Shown here piece after piece: positions 20,101 to 32,188 of a stretch of 64,000 nt of DNA (position 1 is its first letter; each line of letters begins with the position of its first letter). The DNA lies in contig CASHSZ010000022.1 of assembly GCA_949358305.1 (NCBI GenBank), positions 1 to 64,000 on the forward strand. Reading direction: 5' to 3'. The DNA comes from Strigamia acuminata. Lineage: Eukaryota; Arthropoda; Chilopoda; Geophilomorpha; Linotaeniidae. A program made the translations under genes and the position numbers. The notes under the pieces are model-generated. The model had not been told where the DNA came from, made no database searches, and saw nothing but the letters and a program-made list of their open reading frames with translations.

Positions 20101-21790
20101 GAAAAAAAATGAACCTTTACAAAATACTAATAATAACGTTATAATAAGCAGTTACAATTGAAATTAAAACAACATTTTTTTTTTAATTAGAAACCAAAGC
20201 AGAATCATCCCTAAATTCTGACACGGCGTTGTCAAACAAACAGTTGGCGCCAAAACGAGAAATTAGGCAACAAAACATTTTGAATGCTACAAAAACACAT
20301 TAAATAACCATAAAACAAATAAAAATAAATACAACAGCTAAACCAAATTGTAATAAACAAGACAGCAAAGTGCGGGAGTGAGTGACAACGCCAAAAAAAC
20401 GCCCGAAAACGCCCCAAGAACGCACCAAAACGCCCCAAGAACGCACCAAAACGCCAGATAACCGTGCAACTTGAGGCAAAAAACATGCAAACATAATTTT
20501 TTGCTTTGAGTGGCACGATTTTCAGGCTTTTTGGAGCATTTTGAAGCGTTTTGGGGCGTTTTAGAACGTTTTTGCTTATTTTTTAGCATTCTCATGCGAG
20601 CTCGCGCGTGCAGGCGAGAAAAAAACAAACTTATTTCTTCAAGAGTTAAAAAAAAAATAACCCTAACCAGGAAATTACTGTAAAAACAACGGCTTGCCTC
20701 GAATAAACGCCGGGGCGTTTACTAATTTTCAAGACTGGAAGTGAGGCGAGATGTTGTTTGCTTTATTTGTTGAAACAAATTAGGCGTCACTAATTCACCT
20801 GTATTAGGGTTTCGGTTCTGAGAAACCGGACGAGGAGTCACAATAACGGGACACGGGAAATTTCAAAACTTACCGGTTTCGTCAAAACGCCATTGAAACG
20901 TTACATTTTTATAGCGTGTCAATGATAAAAATGGTCATTTTGGATGAAAAACGGCCATTTTGGATGAAAAATGGCCACTTTTACTATAAAAAATGGCTGA
21001 AAATGGCCATTTTTACTATGACAAATGGCTGAAAATGGCCATTTTAATAAAAAAAGGCCATTTTTACTTCGAAAATTGGCTAAAAATGGCCACTTGAGTG
21101 AGTGACAATGCCAAAAAACGCGTGCAAACGCCTGCGAACGCCCCAAAACGCCCCAAAACGCCAGATGACAATGCAACTTGAGGCATAAAACTTGAAAACA
21201 CAATTTTAAACGTCACAAAAGTTGAAACAAAGATGAAAAATTAATTTTTTGCCTCAAGTTGCGCGATTTTCAGGCCTTTTGGAGTGTTTTTGAGCATTTT
21301 TTGGCGTTCTCAGCGGCGTGTTTGCCTCAAATAAACGCCGGTTTAAACAAAAAATGACGTCATTTTTGGTTTAAAATTGAAGTAAAACACAAAATATTTT
21401 AGTTTTTAAATGCAACTGGTCTAAATTTTGTCAAATGTTGTCATACTTCTTGAAAGTCATCATTTATTGATAAAAAATTTGAAAATTTACCTAATTGTAG
21501 CATGTATTTGTGGTTAGTTTTGATTTGAATTCAAACTGTAATTTTTTGCTTCGAGTTGCGCGATTTTCAGGCGTTTTGGGGCGTTTTTGAGCTTTTTTTG
21601 GCGTCCTCGGGCGAGCTCGCGCGTGCACGTCACAAGTAACCCTAATCAGGAAAGAACCTACAAAAACTATGGCTTGCCTCGCATAAACGCCGGGGCGTTT
21701 ATTCATTTTCAAAAAGACAAATGAAATGGATAAATAAAGAAATTAGCGGGGAAATCCAACATGGCGCCCACTTCAAATCCGCTAGAGCGG
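20100..21790. repeat. S interior: GCCTCGAATAAACG and CGTTTTGGGGCG modules, first cluster
   Basis: Interspersed modules recur: (i) GCCTCGAATAAACGCCGGGG with a 10-bp perfect inverted repeat (AATAAACGCC / GGCGTTTATT around GG); (ii) CAACTTGAGGCAAAA and TTTTGCCTCGAGTTGCGCG in inverted arrangement; (iii) runs of CGCC/GGCG spaced by A or T tracts; (iv) ATGGCCATTTT clusters at 20,930-21,090; (v) AACCCTAATCAGGAAA. None is coding. Confidence 0.7.
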
Positions 21791-22462
21791 CAAAACACGA
21801 CATTTGAATTTCAACACAAGAATAAAATCAAGAATACACACTGTATTGAATAAAATAACATTAGGAAATGTAATTTCCTACAACAAAAGCACTATTTATT
21901 AAAAGAACACTTGAAAATAATCGTTTGCCGAACGGAATGAACTCGGTCAGCAGCGCACAAGTGCGTACCGACAACGAACGCTCGAAACGACAAAACGACC
22001 GTTCCGGGACAAAAATAAAGCAAACCAATCGACAGATCACCCCCAAATTAGTCTAAATCAATTCTAAAACCTATCCATAACACAAGAATAAGGTCCAAAC
22101 AAAAGGTTAGAAGTTTGAACACAACCGAACTAGATTAAGAAATATGACGTCACGCGTCTTACGCAAGTGATCTGTAAATCGACGAATGCACTAAAAATCA
22201 TCCAAAATCACACAAAATGAGCAAGAATTAAAGAAATAAGACACAGAGAAGTAATAAAACTTTAAATAGCAATGAATAAAGATAATATCAATATCATAGA
22301 CACTAAAATTCATGAAAACACTGTAACTTTTAATAAATCACAAAAAATGAAAGTTTAATATGTAAAAATATCTAAAAAGCTGAAATTCAAGAAAAGCAAA
22401 AATTAAAGACACTTTGTTAACTTTAATTAAGACAATAAATGACATAAAATCCGGACACAACA
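21790..22462 (-). mobile_element. LTR-like block in S copy A (TGTTGTG family)
   Basis: On the minus strand the block starts TGTTGTGTCCGGATTTTATG at 22,462. It shares AAACAAAAGGTTAGAAG and TGACGTCAC landmarks with 1-621. No internal retroelement coding is attached, so it is most likely a solo LTR. I could not fix the 3' end or find a target duplication. Copies: B 43,219-~43,890 (plus) and C ~55,706-56,378 (minus). Confidence 0.5.
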
Positions 22463-22469
22463 ATTATTC

Positions 22470-24190
22470 CATTTTGGATGAAAAACGGCCCTTTTGGATG
22501 AAAAACGGCCATTTTGGATGAAAAACGGCTAAAAATAACCATTTTTCTATGAAAAATGGCTAAAAATGGCTAAAAATGGCCATTTGATTGAATGACAACG
22601 CCAAAAAACGCCCAAGAACGCCCGCAAATGCCTAAAAATGCCTAAAAACGCCCCAAAACGCAAAATGACAATGCAACTTGAGGCAAAAAACATGAGAACA
22701 CAATTGTAAACGTTACAAAAGTTGAAACAAAAATAAACAATTAATGTTTTGCCTCGAGTTGCACGATTTTCAGGCGTTTTGGAGTATTTTTTGGCGTTCT
22801 CAGGCGTACTCGCGCGTACACGTCACTGCCGAGTAAAAAAAACATACTTATTTCTTCAAGAGTTAAAAAGGAAGTAACCCTAATCAGGAAAAAAAATGCA
22901 AAAACAATGGCTTGCCTCGAACAAACGCCAGAAGTGAGGCGAGATGTTGTTTGCTTTATTTATTAAATCAAATTAGGCGTTGCTAATTCACCTGTATCTC
23001 TTAGTTCGACGTAAGAACACGCGCTTTTTTTAAAATGAAAGCCCAAGTTGGGTTTCATAAACGTACCGTATTGCCTTGAATAAAAGCCGGGGTGTTTATT
23101 AATTTTTAAGACCAGAAACGAGGCGAGATCACGACTCAAGATTAAGCGAGAAGAAATAAACGTGTTTCTTCTAAAGGAAGTAACCCTAATCAGGAAAAAC
23201 TTACATAAACAATGGTTTGCCTTGAATAAACGCCGGGGCGTTTATAAATTTTCAAGACGGGAGGCAAGGTGAGATGATGATGCGGTGCGACGCGAATAAA
23301 AGCCCAAGTTGGGTATTGCCTCGAATAAACGCCGGGGCGTTTATTAATTTTCAAAACCGGAAATGAGGCGAGATCAAAACGCCATTGAAACGTTACATTT
23401 TAATAACGTTTCAACGATAAAAACGGCCATTTTTGATTAAAAAAACGACTAAAAATGGCCATTTTACTATAAAAACGGTGAAAAAAAAACATTTTTACTC
23501 TGAAAAATGGCTAAAAATGGCCATTTTGACGAAAAACGGCCATTTTTACTACGGAAAATGCTAAAAATGGCCACTTGAGTGAGTGACAACGCCAAAAAAC
23601 GCCTGCGAACGCCTGCGAACACATAAAAACACTCCAAAACGCCAGATGACAATGCAACTTGAGGCAAAAAACATGAGAACACAATTTTAAACGTCACAAA
23701 AGTTGAAATAAAGATGAAAAATTAATGTTTTGCCTCGAGTTGCGCGATTTTCAGGCGTTTTTGAGCGTTTTTTAGCATTTTTTGGCGTTCTCAGGCGTGC
23801 TCGTGTGTACACGTCACTGCCGAAGAAAAAAACAAACTTATTTCTTTTAGTTAAAATGTATTTCAAGCTTTAACAGGGGTTTAAACAGGAAATGACATCA
23901 TTTTTAGTTTAAAATTGAAGTAAAACACAAAATATTTTAGTTTTTGAATGCAACTGATCCACGTTATGTCAAATGTTTCCATTACTTCTTGAAAGCCAAA
24001 AAATTTGAAAATTTAGCTAATTTCAGCATGTATTTGTAGCTAGTTTTGATTTGAATACACACTGTAATGTTTTGCCTCGAGTTGCGCGATTTTCAGGCGT
24101 TTTGGGACGTTTTGGAGCAAAAAAAACAAACTTAATTCTTCAAGAGTTAAAAAGGAAGTAATCCTAATCAGGAAAAGCCCACAAAAAACA
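22470..24190. repeat. S interior: second cluster of GCCTCGAATAAACG / ATGGCC modules
   Basis: The same modules as 20,100-21,790 return in shuffled order. ATGGCCATTT clusters lie at 22,470-22,585 and 23,425-23,570. Inverted CAACTTGAGGC/GCCTCGAGTTG pairs lie at 22,670-22,770 and 23,655-23,750. The 10-bp-arm AATAAACGCC hairpins lie at ~23,227 and ~23,321. No gene is present. Confidence 0.65.
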
Positions 24191-25190
24191 ATGCAAGATC
24201 ACGCGGTACGACGCACGGACTCCCAGCGCACGGAATGCACGGACTTTCTGTGGACTTTCCGTGCACGGAAGACCGGCGCGGACATTTCCATTGGAGACCA
24301 GCGCAGAATTACCTACAGGCAATTCCGAATCAAAGGCTTCTTTATGGTTTATACATTACTTTGCAGTAGGTATGCCTGGCCTTGATTTGAAAGTGCAGTA
24401 AATTCTGCTGAATGCAGTGTTTTAAACTCGCAGCAATTGCGATGGTGCCAACTATTGGAAAATAAATTTAAAATGTAAAACCAAAGAATTTGTAAAAAAA
24501 ATTTGTTTTAATCAATTGCAATAATGATATTCTACTTAATTGTTGGATTATGAAACGTGAAACCAATCCCATGATTAGGAAATATAAATTTTATTAAATT
24601 CATCGTGTATCTCACATCTCACATTCACTGCCATTTACTTAGTGTCATCCAAAAATCAGGTTTTATCAAATCCTGAGGTTATTCTAGTACGTCTTAACTG
24701 CCCGGCAGGTCGCGCAACCTGTGGAGCAACAATTGATGTAAATAGTGCAAGCAGCACGCACGGGAAAGTGCGCACTGATGGGTCCATGCCAGTGCAAGTA
24801 CATTGGGTAATGTATTATTGCGAGCGCGCGTGTTTTCACACGATTACAATGTGCTGATTAAACCAACAGCATTATAGAAGCATTATAGACTGATTATATT
24901 GTATAATTTTTATTTTAACAAAACCCTGAATTTCATTTCTAATCGGTTTTTTTTTTTATTGACGCGCACAGAAGCGTTGTAGCATGTTCACACAATGTGG
25001 AATTTGCAAATTTGAGAAAGCGGCTTTCCCAAGGTTGATAAAACGCGCGCGATCGTGCGGAATATACAAATAAGTGAAATCCGCAAAATCAGCCATGAGA
25101 CTGCGAACAGGGGGTCAAGGTATAGGCCGCCGTAATGTTAAAAATAGGGTCCCTTTCGCACTCCGAGAAATCCGCATGCGCGCCATAAGG
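24190..25190. repeat. S terminal kilobase with TGCGGATTTC motifs
   Basis: Unique-looking DNA with repeated GCACGGA words (24,220-24,275). Reading in from the S end it starts CCTTATGGCGCGCATGCGG and contains TGCGGATTTC twice within ~110 bp. The R flank carries the same 10-mer. It is followed by TTAA at A and B but not at C. Two small open frames (~64 and ~71 codons) are conserved among the S copies only because the DNA is nearly identical. Confidence 0.6.
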
Positions 25191-27022
25191 TTAAGCGACG
25201 CTCGAATTGATTTAGCGATTCGGCAATGATTGCAGGCGAGCTCTTGGCGAACTTCTTCCGGTGTAAAACCATAAACTTGTGGGTTGTTGGCCAAAAGTCT
25301 AATGGCATTGGCGTGTAAATGCCCTAACCGGCTGTGCCAAAGTCCCGTACTGTCCTTCTTTGACGTTGCAGTAGCAATTGGTTTTTGACCATTCTGCTTA
25401 ATCTGCTTGCCTGGATTGGATTTGGGAGGAATGCTATTCAGGGCCGTAGCATAGGACGGGACAATGGGGTTGGAATTGGTAAGGACAGGTGTAGGTACGG
25501 GAGGAGGATGGAAAGTCTGAGGAAGGAGATTTTTAGGTACTGGATTTGGCAACTCGATGCGAAAATCAGTAATGTCTCTTGTCTTCGACTTCTTGGATGC
25601 TTTCTTAATTTTTGGAAAATCTTCCTCAACCGTAACCATAGTTTTAGGATTTGTAGATGGCAAAACCTCATTTTGAACTTGAGGATTGTTCACAGTAACT
25701 GTCGTGGGCGGACGCAATCCATCGACGTAATACAATCCTCCCTTTTGTCTCGCGCGGAGGACGCTGTGTCTAATATCGGTTTCATACACATTTATTTCGG
25801 AATTAAATATGTGGATGTGGTGTTTATTATTGTCTATCCGCGATACCGAGATGAGGTTCGCCTCGAAGTTCGGAGCATACAAGACTTCGTGTAGATTCAC
25901 CACACATTCGCAATTGTCAATAAAGGTCTGAATTCGCACAGTTCCTTTTCCAGTAACCTGTGAATGGCCTTGGCCTAACTCAATGTCAAAAGGTGTAACT
26001 GGTTGAAAATCCGAAAACCAAGCCTTGACGTGAGAAACATGGTCCGTTGCCCCACAATCGACGATCCATTCCGAATTTTGCATGAAGTGTGCAATTGGGA
26101 CCTCAACTTGTGGTGGCGCATTCAAAAAGAAGTTGGACTCTCTTCGAACTTGAGAATTCCCCCTTGGTTTCGAATTATCTTGTTGATTTGCCTTCTGCTT
26201 GCGTTTACGGCTGGAACTGCGTGATTTGCGTTGAAAAGTGGCAGTTGGGCGATTTTTGTCAATTCTATTTGGATTCGGAGGATGTGGACAGCGATTCGCA
26301 TAATGGCCCATGTCCCCGCAGTTATAACACTGAATTTGAGTTAATGGTCGTGAAGGGCGCGATTGGTCCCGTCCACGACGTTCATTGGCAAAAGCTTGAG
26401 ATGACGAATTCGGATTATCCCGGGAAGAAATGGATTTGAGCCGGAGATATTCCGAAAGTAATTGGTCAGCTACTTTAATCGGCTTGAAGTCGTCGTCTGG
26501 CCAATGATATATTGCAAAAGAAACTTGGGAATATTCGCTGGGCAACATGTCCAAATACTGATAAGCTTTATGGTCATCTGATATTGTTTCTTTCACATCA
26601 GTCAATTTTCGGACGTGATCGTCCACCCTGCCGATGAAATCTACCATCTCTTCGCCAGGTAAGAGATGAAGACCAAGAAACTCGCGGCGCATAGCGGCCT
26701 TGCGAGCACGAGAAGATGGTGCATACACTTTTGCGAGGGCGTCCCATGACTCCTTTGGTGTATTGCAGGGATCTAAGACGGATCGTTTCGCCTCGCTCAC
26801 TTGGCAGTAAATTAAACCCAATGCACGGTCCTTTCTTTTCTTGTACTTTTTCAATTCCTTGTCATTAAATGTCTTAAGGTCGGCTTCCTCGGTGTCTTCC
26901 GTGACGTGATGCCACAATCCTTCTGACTTCAAATACATGCGCATCGATCTGCGCCATGATTCATAATTTCCGATTGACAAAATCGGAATTTTGCCGACCG
27001 ATGCGTCTGAAGACTTGGACAT
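25191..27022 (-). pseudogene. Ty1/copia Gag-Pol 5' portion, truncated at the S junction
   Basis: Starts at ATG 27,022 ('MSKSSDASVGKIPIL') and runs ~610 codons. Domains in order: UBN2-type Gag ('YESWRRSMRMYLKSEGLW', residues ~15-190); CCHC knuckle 'CYNCGDMGHYANRC' (~235); basic 'RKSRSSSRKRKQK' linker; retropepsin 'WIVDCGATDHVSH' (~315), where D-S-G is usual; and the GAG-pre-integrase domain 'LWHSRLGHLHANA' with 'CNHCRIAKS' (~565-610). Integrase catalytic core, RT and RNase H are absent because the coding sequence ends at TTAA 25,191-25,194, where segment S begins; the open frame then runs into S by chance. The 5' LTR and primer-binding site are preserved upstream. It is otherwise an open, apparently young copy. 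Confidence 0.9.
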
Positions 27023-27749
27023 CGTGAAAAGAAGCACTGACACAGGGAATGACTAAATTTGATTGAAGCACTGAGACTGGACGTCTCGAAGCACAAAACG
27101 TCGCACTGAGAATCGGAGCACTGTCAAGGCGGAAACCACGATGGGGAACCGATGCTACAATCGGTTTAAAAACCTTAGGCAAGTATCCCCCTAACGTCCT
27201 TTGCAAGCCACCTGGGGCCACGGGAGTGTTAGGTGGCGCAGGGATAGCCTTGCCCAAGAATACTAGCTTCACGTGCCCGAATGGACGAAGGGTGAAGCCG
27301 AATCTAATTGACCCCCAAAAACTTAAACCTATCTTAAAATTAACAAAGTATATTGCGACTACTGTAGGGAGAGAATGATTAGTGATATGTTGAGATGAGA
27401 TGAGCGACGACGGCGAGTTATCACGTCGAAAATCGTCGGTTTGCATCAAAACTCGTCGATTTACATCAGAACGCGAAAATCGTCGCGAAAACTTCAAAAA
27501 TCGTCGTAAATCCTGGAAAAATCGTCGAAAATCTGTGTAACTCTGGTACCGACACGCCGTACAAGGTGCACTGCACGTGGGAAAATTCCAAAATCGTCGA
27601 AAAATCGGTTGAAAATGATGAAAATCGTCGAAAATGGCGGCCGTCGGGTGAAAATCTGAAAATACACAAACTCGGCGCGAATTTTCGCGAATTTCGCGAA
27701 AATGGCGTCGATAATTAGCAATAAATAACACAATGGGTCGTCCCCAGCT
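27023..27749 (-). other. Leader of the truncated copia element
   Basis: About 730 bp between primer-binding site and Gag ATG. 27,470-27,700 is rich in the word AAAATCGTCG. The long minus-strand open frame crossing it into the LTR (27,962-26,961) shows no known domain and I treat it as fortuitous. No polypurine tract is expected here. Confidence 0.6.
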
Positions 27750-27760
27750 CTCTGCTACCA
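27750..27760 (-). other. Primer-binding site, initiator-tRNA type
   Basis: The minus strand reads TGGTAGCAGAG two bases after the LTR end. This complements the 3' end of animal initiator Met-tRNA (…CTCTGCTACCA), a usual primer for LTR elements. Confidence 0.8.
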
Positions 27761-27762
27761 CT

Positions 27763-28262
27763 TGTAGCGTGGTGGAAAAATAAAACGGGCCAGTGGAAGC
27801 TATTAATGGCCGAAATGAGCGTAATAATGACGACGTGGCACGGGCGCGCTTCTCCGCACGGCCTCGTGAAAACGTGTGTGTTTGCCACTTATCAAACGTG
27901 GCAAACAAAGAACAAAAGCTTAATAAAAAGCCTAAATAAAACGGTTTAATGAAAATATACACTTACATACTGCTATAAATGAAGAGAATACATAAAGGCG
28001 ACCGTCCTGTGCGGGAGACGCCATGTTGGATAACAAAAGCAAAAACGATAAGACACCATCTGGTGCTGACTTTACTAAGCGACAATATTTCACATTAAGT
28101 GAAAATTAAAGAAAATGATAAAGGGCGCATGGTGCTCAATGCTTAAAATACGATATGTATCAAAACTAGATACATAAGTGGGGAAAACAAAACATATGCA
28201 TTATAAATAAATAAAGGAAAAACTCTGTAATTGTGAAATAATAAATGATCTCTTGATCTACA
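27763..28262 (-). mobile_element. 5' LTR of the truncated copia element (500 bp)
   Basis: Bounded by TGTAG and CTACA inverted termini, beginning (minus strand) at 28,262 and ending at 27,763, next to the primer-binding site. It directly abuts AAATCATCGACCATCTCG of the P array, so the element integrated into array DNA. The partner target duplication and the 3' LTR are missing because the element's other end was removed at the S junction. Confidence 0.8.
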
Positions 28263-31200
28263 AAATCATCGACCATCTCGAATACGACTCGAATTCGATT
28301 CGTATTCGATTCGAATACGATTCGAATTCGATTCGAATACGAATACGATCAAAATACGAACTCGTAACAACTCGAATACGAATCAAAGTCCGGGAAACAA
28401 AAATCATCGACCATCTCGTATACGATTCGAAAGCGAATCGAATACGATTTCGCGTTGAAGAAGGGCAAAATTCGTACTCGACTCGAAAACGAGATGTATT
28501 CGAGATGTATTCGAATCGTATTCGAGTCGCATTCGAGATGGTCGATGATTTCCACTCGCTCGTATACGCGTTGTATACGAGCTCGTATTTTGATCGTAAT
28601 CGTAAACGAATCGTTTACAAGTCGTATACAAGTTGTATACGACGTGTATACACCTCGTATACGAACGAAGTTTGTGAAAACACAATTTCCAAATAAGACG
28701 TATGTGACTACTATGTGTTTTCATGTCGTAGTAAGTATCCGGTGGATTTTCCAAACTTCGTTCGTATACGAGGTGTATACACGTCGTATACAACTCGTAT
28801 ACGACTTGTAAACGACTCGTTTACGATTACGATCAAAATACGAGCTCGTATACAACGCGTATACGAGCGAGTGGAAATCATCGACCATCTCGAATACGAC
28901 TCGAATTCGATTCGTATTCGATTCGAATACGATTCGAATTCGATTCGAATACGAATACGATCAAAATACGAACTCGTAACAACTCGAATACGAATCAAAG
29001 TCCGGGAAACAAAAATCATCGACCATCTCGTATACGATTCGAAAGCGAATCGAATACGATTTCGCGTTGAAGAAGGGCAAAATTCGTACTCGACTCGAAA
29101 ACGAGATGTATTCGAGATGTATTCGAATCGTATTCGAGTCGCATTCGAGATGGTCGATGATTTCCACTCGCTCGTATACGCGTTGTATACGAGCTCGTAT
29201 TTTGATCGTAATCGTAAACGAATCGTTTACAAGTCGTATACAAGTTGTATACGACGTGTATACACCTCGTATACGAACGAAGTTTGTGAAAACACAATTT
29301 CCAAATAAGACGTATGTGACTACTATGTGTTTTCATGTCGTAGTAAGTATCCGGTGGATTTTCCAAACTTCGTTCGTATACGAGGTGTATACACGTCGTA
29401 TACAACTCGTATACGACTTGTAAACGACTCGTTTACGATTACGATCAAAATACGAGCTCGTATACAACGCGTATACGAGCGAGTGGAAATCATCGACCAT
29501 CTCGAATACGACTCGAATTCGATTCGTATTCGATTCGAATACGATTCGAATTCGATTCGAATACGAATACGATCAAAATACGAACTCGTAACAACTCGAA
29601 TACGAATCAAAGTCCGGGAAACAAAAATCATCGACCATCTCGTATACGATTCGAAAGCGAATCGAATACGATTTCGCGTTGAAGAAGGGCAAAATTCGTA
29701 CTCGACTCGAAAACGAGATGTATTCGAGATGTATTCGAATCGTATTCGAGTCGCATTCGAGATGGTCGATGATTTCCACTCGCTCGTATACGCGTTGTAT
29801 ACGAGCTCGTATTTTGATCGTAATCGTAAACGAATCGTTTACAAGTCGTATACAAGTTGTATACGACGTGTATACACCTCGTATACGAACGAAGTTTGTG
29901 AAAACACAATTTCCAAATAAGACGTATGTGACTACTATGTGTTTTCATGTCGTAGTAAGTATCCGGTGGATTTTCCAAACTTCGTTCGTATACGAGGTGT
30001 ATACACGTCGTATACAACTCGTATACGACTTGTAAACGACTCGTTTACGATTACGATCAAAATACGAGCTCGTATACAACGCGTATACGAGCGAGTGGAA
30101 ATCATCGACCATCTCGAATACGACTCGAATTCGATTCGTATTCGATTCGAATACGATTCGAATTCGATTCGAATACGAATACGATCAAAATACGAACTCG
30201 TAACAACTCGAATACGAATCAAAGTCCGGGAAACAAAAATCATCGACCATCTCGTATACGATTCGAAAGCGAATCGAATACGATTTCGCGTTGAAGAAGG
30301 GCAAAATTCGTACTCGACTCGAAAACGAGATGTATTCGAGATGTATTCGAATCGTATTCGAGTCGCATTCGAGATGGTCGATGATTTCCACTCGCTCGTA
30401 TACGCGTTGTATACGAGCTCGTATTTTGATCGTAATCGTAAACGAATCGTTTACAAGTCGTATACAAGTTGTATACGACGTGTATACACCTCGTATACGA
30501 ACGAAGTTTGTGAAAACACAATTTCCAAATAAGACGTATGTGACTACTATGTGTTTTCATGTCGTAGTAAGTATCCGGTGGATTTTCCAAACTTCGTTCG
30601 TATACGAGGTGTATACACGTCGTATACAACTCGTATACGACTTGTAAACGACTCGTTTACGATTACGATCAAAATACGAGCTCGTATACAACGCGTATAC
30701 GAGCGAGTGGAAATCATCGACCATCTCGAATACGACTCGAATTCGATTCGTATTCGATTCGAATACGATTCGAATTCGATTCGAATACGAATACGATCAA
30801 AATACGAACTCGTAACAACTCGAATACGAATCAAAGTCCGGGAAACAAAAATCATCGACCATCTCGTATACGATTCGAAAGCGAATCGAATACGATTTCG
30901 CGTTGAAGAAGGGCAAAATTCGTACTCGACTCGAAAACGAGATGTATTCGAGATGTATTCGAATCGTATTCGAGTCGCATTCGAGATGGTCGATGATTTC
31001 CACTCGCTCGTATACGCGTTGTATACGAGCTCGTATTTTGATCGTAATCGTAAACGAATCGTTTACAAGTCGTATACAAGTTGTATACGACGTGTATACA
31101 CCTCGTATACGAACGAAGTTTGTGAAAACACAATTTCCAAATAAGACGTATGTGACTACTATGTGTTTTCATGTCGTAGTAAGTATCCGGTGGATTTTCC

Positions 31201-32188
31201 AAACTTCGTTCGTATACGAGGTGTATACACGTCGTATACAACTCGTATACGACTTGTAAACGACTCGTTTACGATTACGATCAAAATACGAGCTCGTATA
31301 CAACGCGTATACGAGCGAGTGGAAATCATCGACCATCTCGAATACGACTCGAATTCGATTCGTATTCGATTCGAATACGATTCGAATTCGATTCGAATAC
31401 GAATACGATCAAAATACGAACTCGTAACAACTCGAATACGAATCAAAGTCCGGGAAACAAAAATCATCGACCATCTCGTATACGATTCGAAAGCGAATCG
31501 AATACGATTTCGCGTTGAAGAAGGGCAAAATTCGTACTCGACTCGAAAACGAGATGTATTCGAGATGTATTCGAATCGTATTCGAGTCGCATTCGAGATG
31601 GTCGATGATTTCCACTCGCTCGTATACGCGTTGTATACGAGCTCGTATTTTGATCGTAATCGTAAACGAATCGTTTACAAGTCGTATACAAGTTGTATAC
31701 GACGTGTATACACCTCGTATACGAACGAAGTTTGTGAAAACACAATTTCCAAATAAGACGTATGTGACTACTATGTGTTTTCATGTCGTAGTAAGTATCC
31801 GGTGGATTTTCCAAACTTCGTTCGTATACGAGGTGTATACACGTCGTATACAACTTGTATACGACTTGTAAACGATTCGTTTACGATTACGATCAAAATA
31901 CGAGCTCGTATACAACGCGTATACGAGCGAGTGGAAATCATCGACCATCTCGAATACGACTCGAATTCGATTCGTATTCGATTCGAATACGATTCGAATT
32001 CGATTCGAATACGAATACGATCAAAATACGAACTCGTAACAACTCGAATACGAATCAAAGTCCGGGAAACAAAAATCATCGACCATCTCGTATACGATTC
32101 GAAAGCGAATCGAATACGATTTCGCGTTGAAAAAGGACAAAACTCGTATTCGATTCGAAAGCGAATCGAATACGATTTCGCTTGGGAA
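28263..32188. repeat. P hairpin array with 612-bp period, six full units
   Basis: GGAAATCATCGACCATCTCG recurs every 612 bp (28,263; 28,875; 29,487; 30,099; 30,711; 31,323; 31,935). The 77-nt loops are at 28,675, 29,287, 29,899, 30,511, 31,123 and 31,735. The central units give identical conceptual translations in every frame, so homogenisation is nearly complete. Each unit also includes one degenerate 56-bp-array element (TTCGCGTTGAAGAAGGGC). The end (~32,125-32,188) carries AAAGGACAAAA variants and joins the S-start unit. Confidence 0.92.

Larger units (their letters stand above)
16295..25190 (+). repeat. Segment S, copy A (~8.9 kb)
   Basis: Non-coding macro-repeat found three times (inverted at 40,492-49,391; direct at 50,207-59,105, offset about +33,915). 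A differs from B/C by scattered substitutions, while B and C are almost identical. Order within S: a block with E-box hairpin and GTCAAATA repeats; T-rich DNA; a hAT MITE; TTTTTAATC repeats; CGTTTTGGGGCG and GCCTCGAATAAACG modules; an LTR-like block; more modules; and a terminal kilobase ending CGCGCCATAAGG before TTAA (25,191-25,194). Small open frames (<110 codons) show no family motifs. Confidence 0.9.

Noticed and set aside
24191-24857. Two ~65-70-codon frames conserved in all S copies
   Set aside because: Conservation reflects near-identical DNA, not selection; there are no motifs and no splice or start context.
25115-25190. C-terminal extension of the copia frame (…LMARMRISRSAKG)
   Set aside because: These codons belong to segment S and are also found in B and C without copia sequence; they are read-through past the junction.
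26961-27962. 333-codon minus-strand frame over the copia leader and LTR
   Set aside because: It overlaps LTR, primer-binding site and leader, has no recognised domain and low-complexity RF/SR content; best explained by chance.
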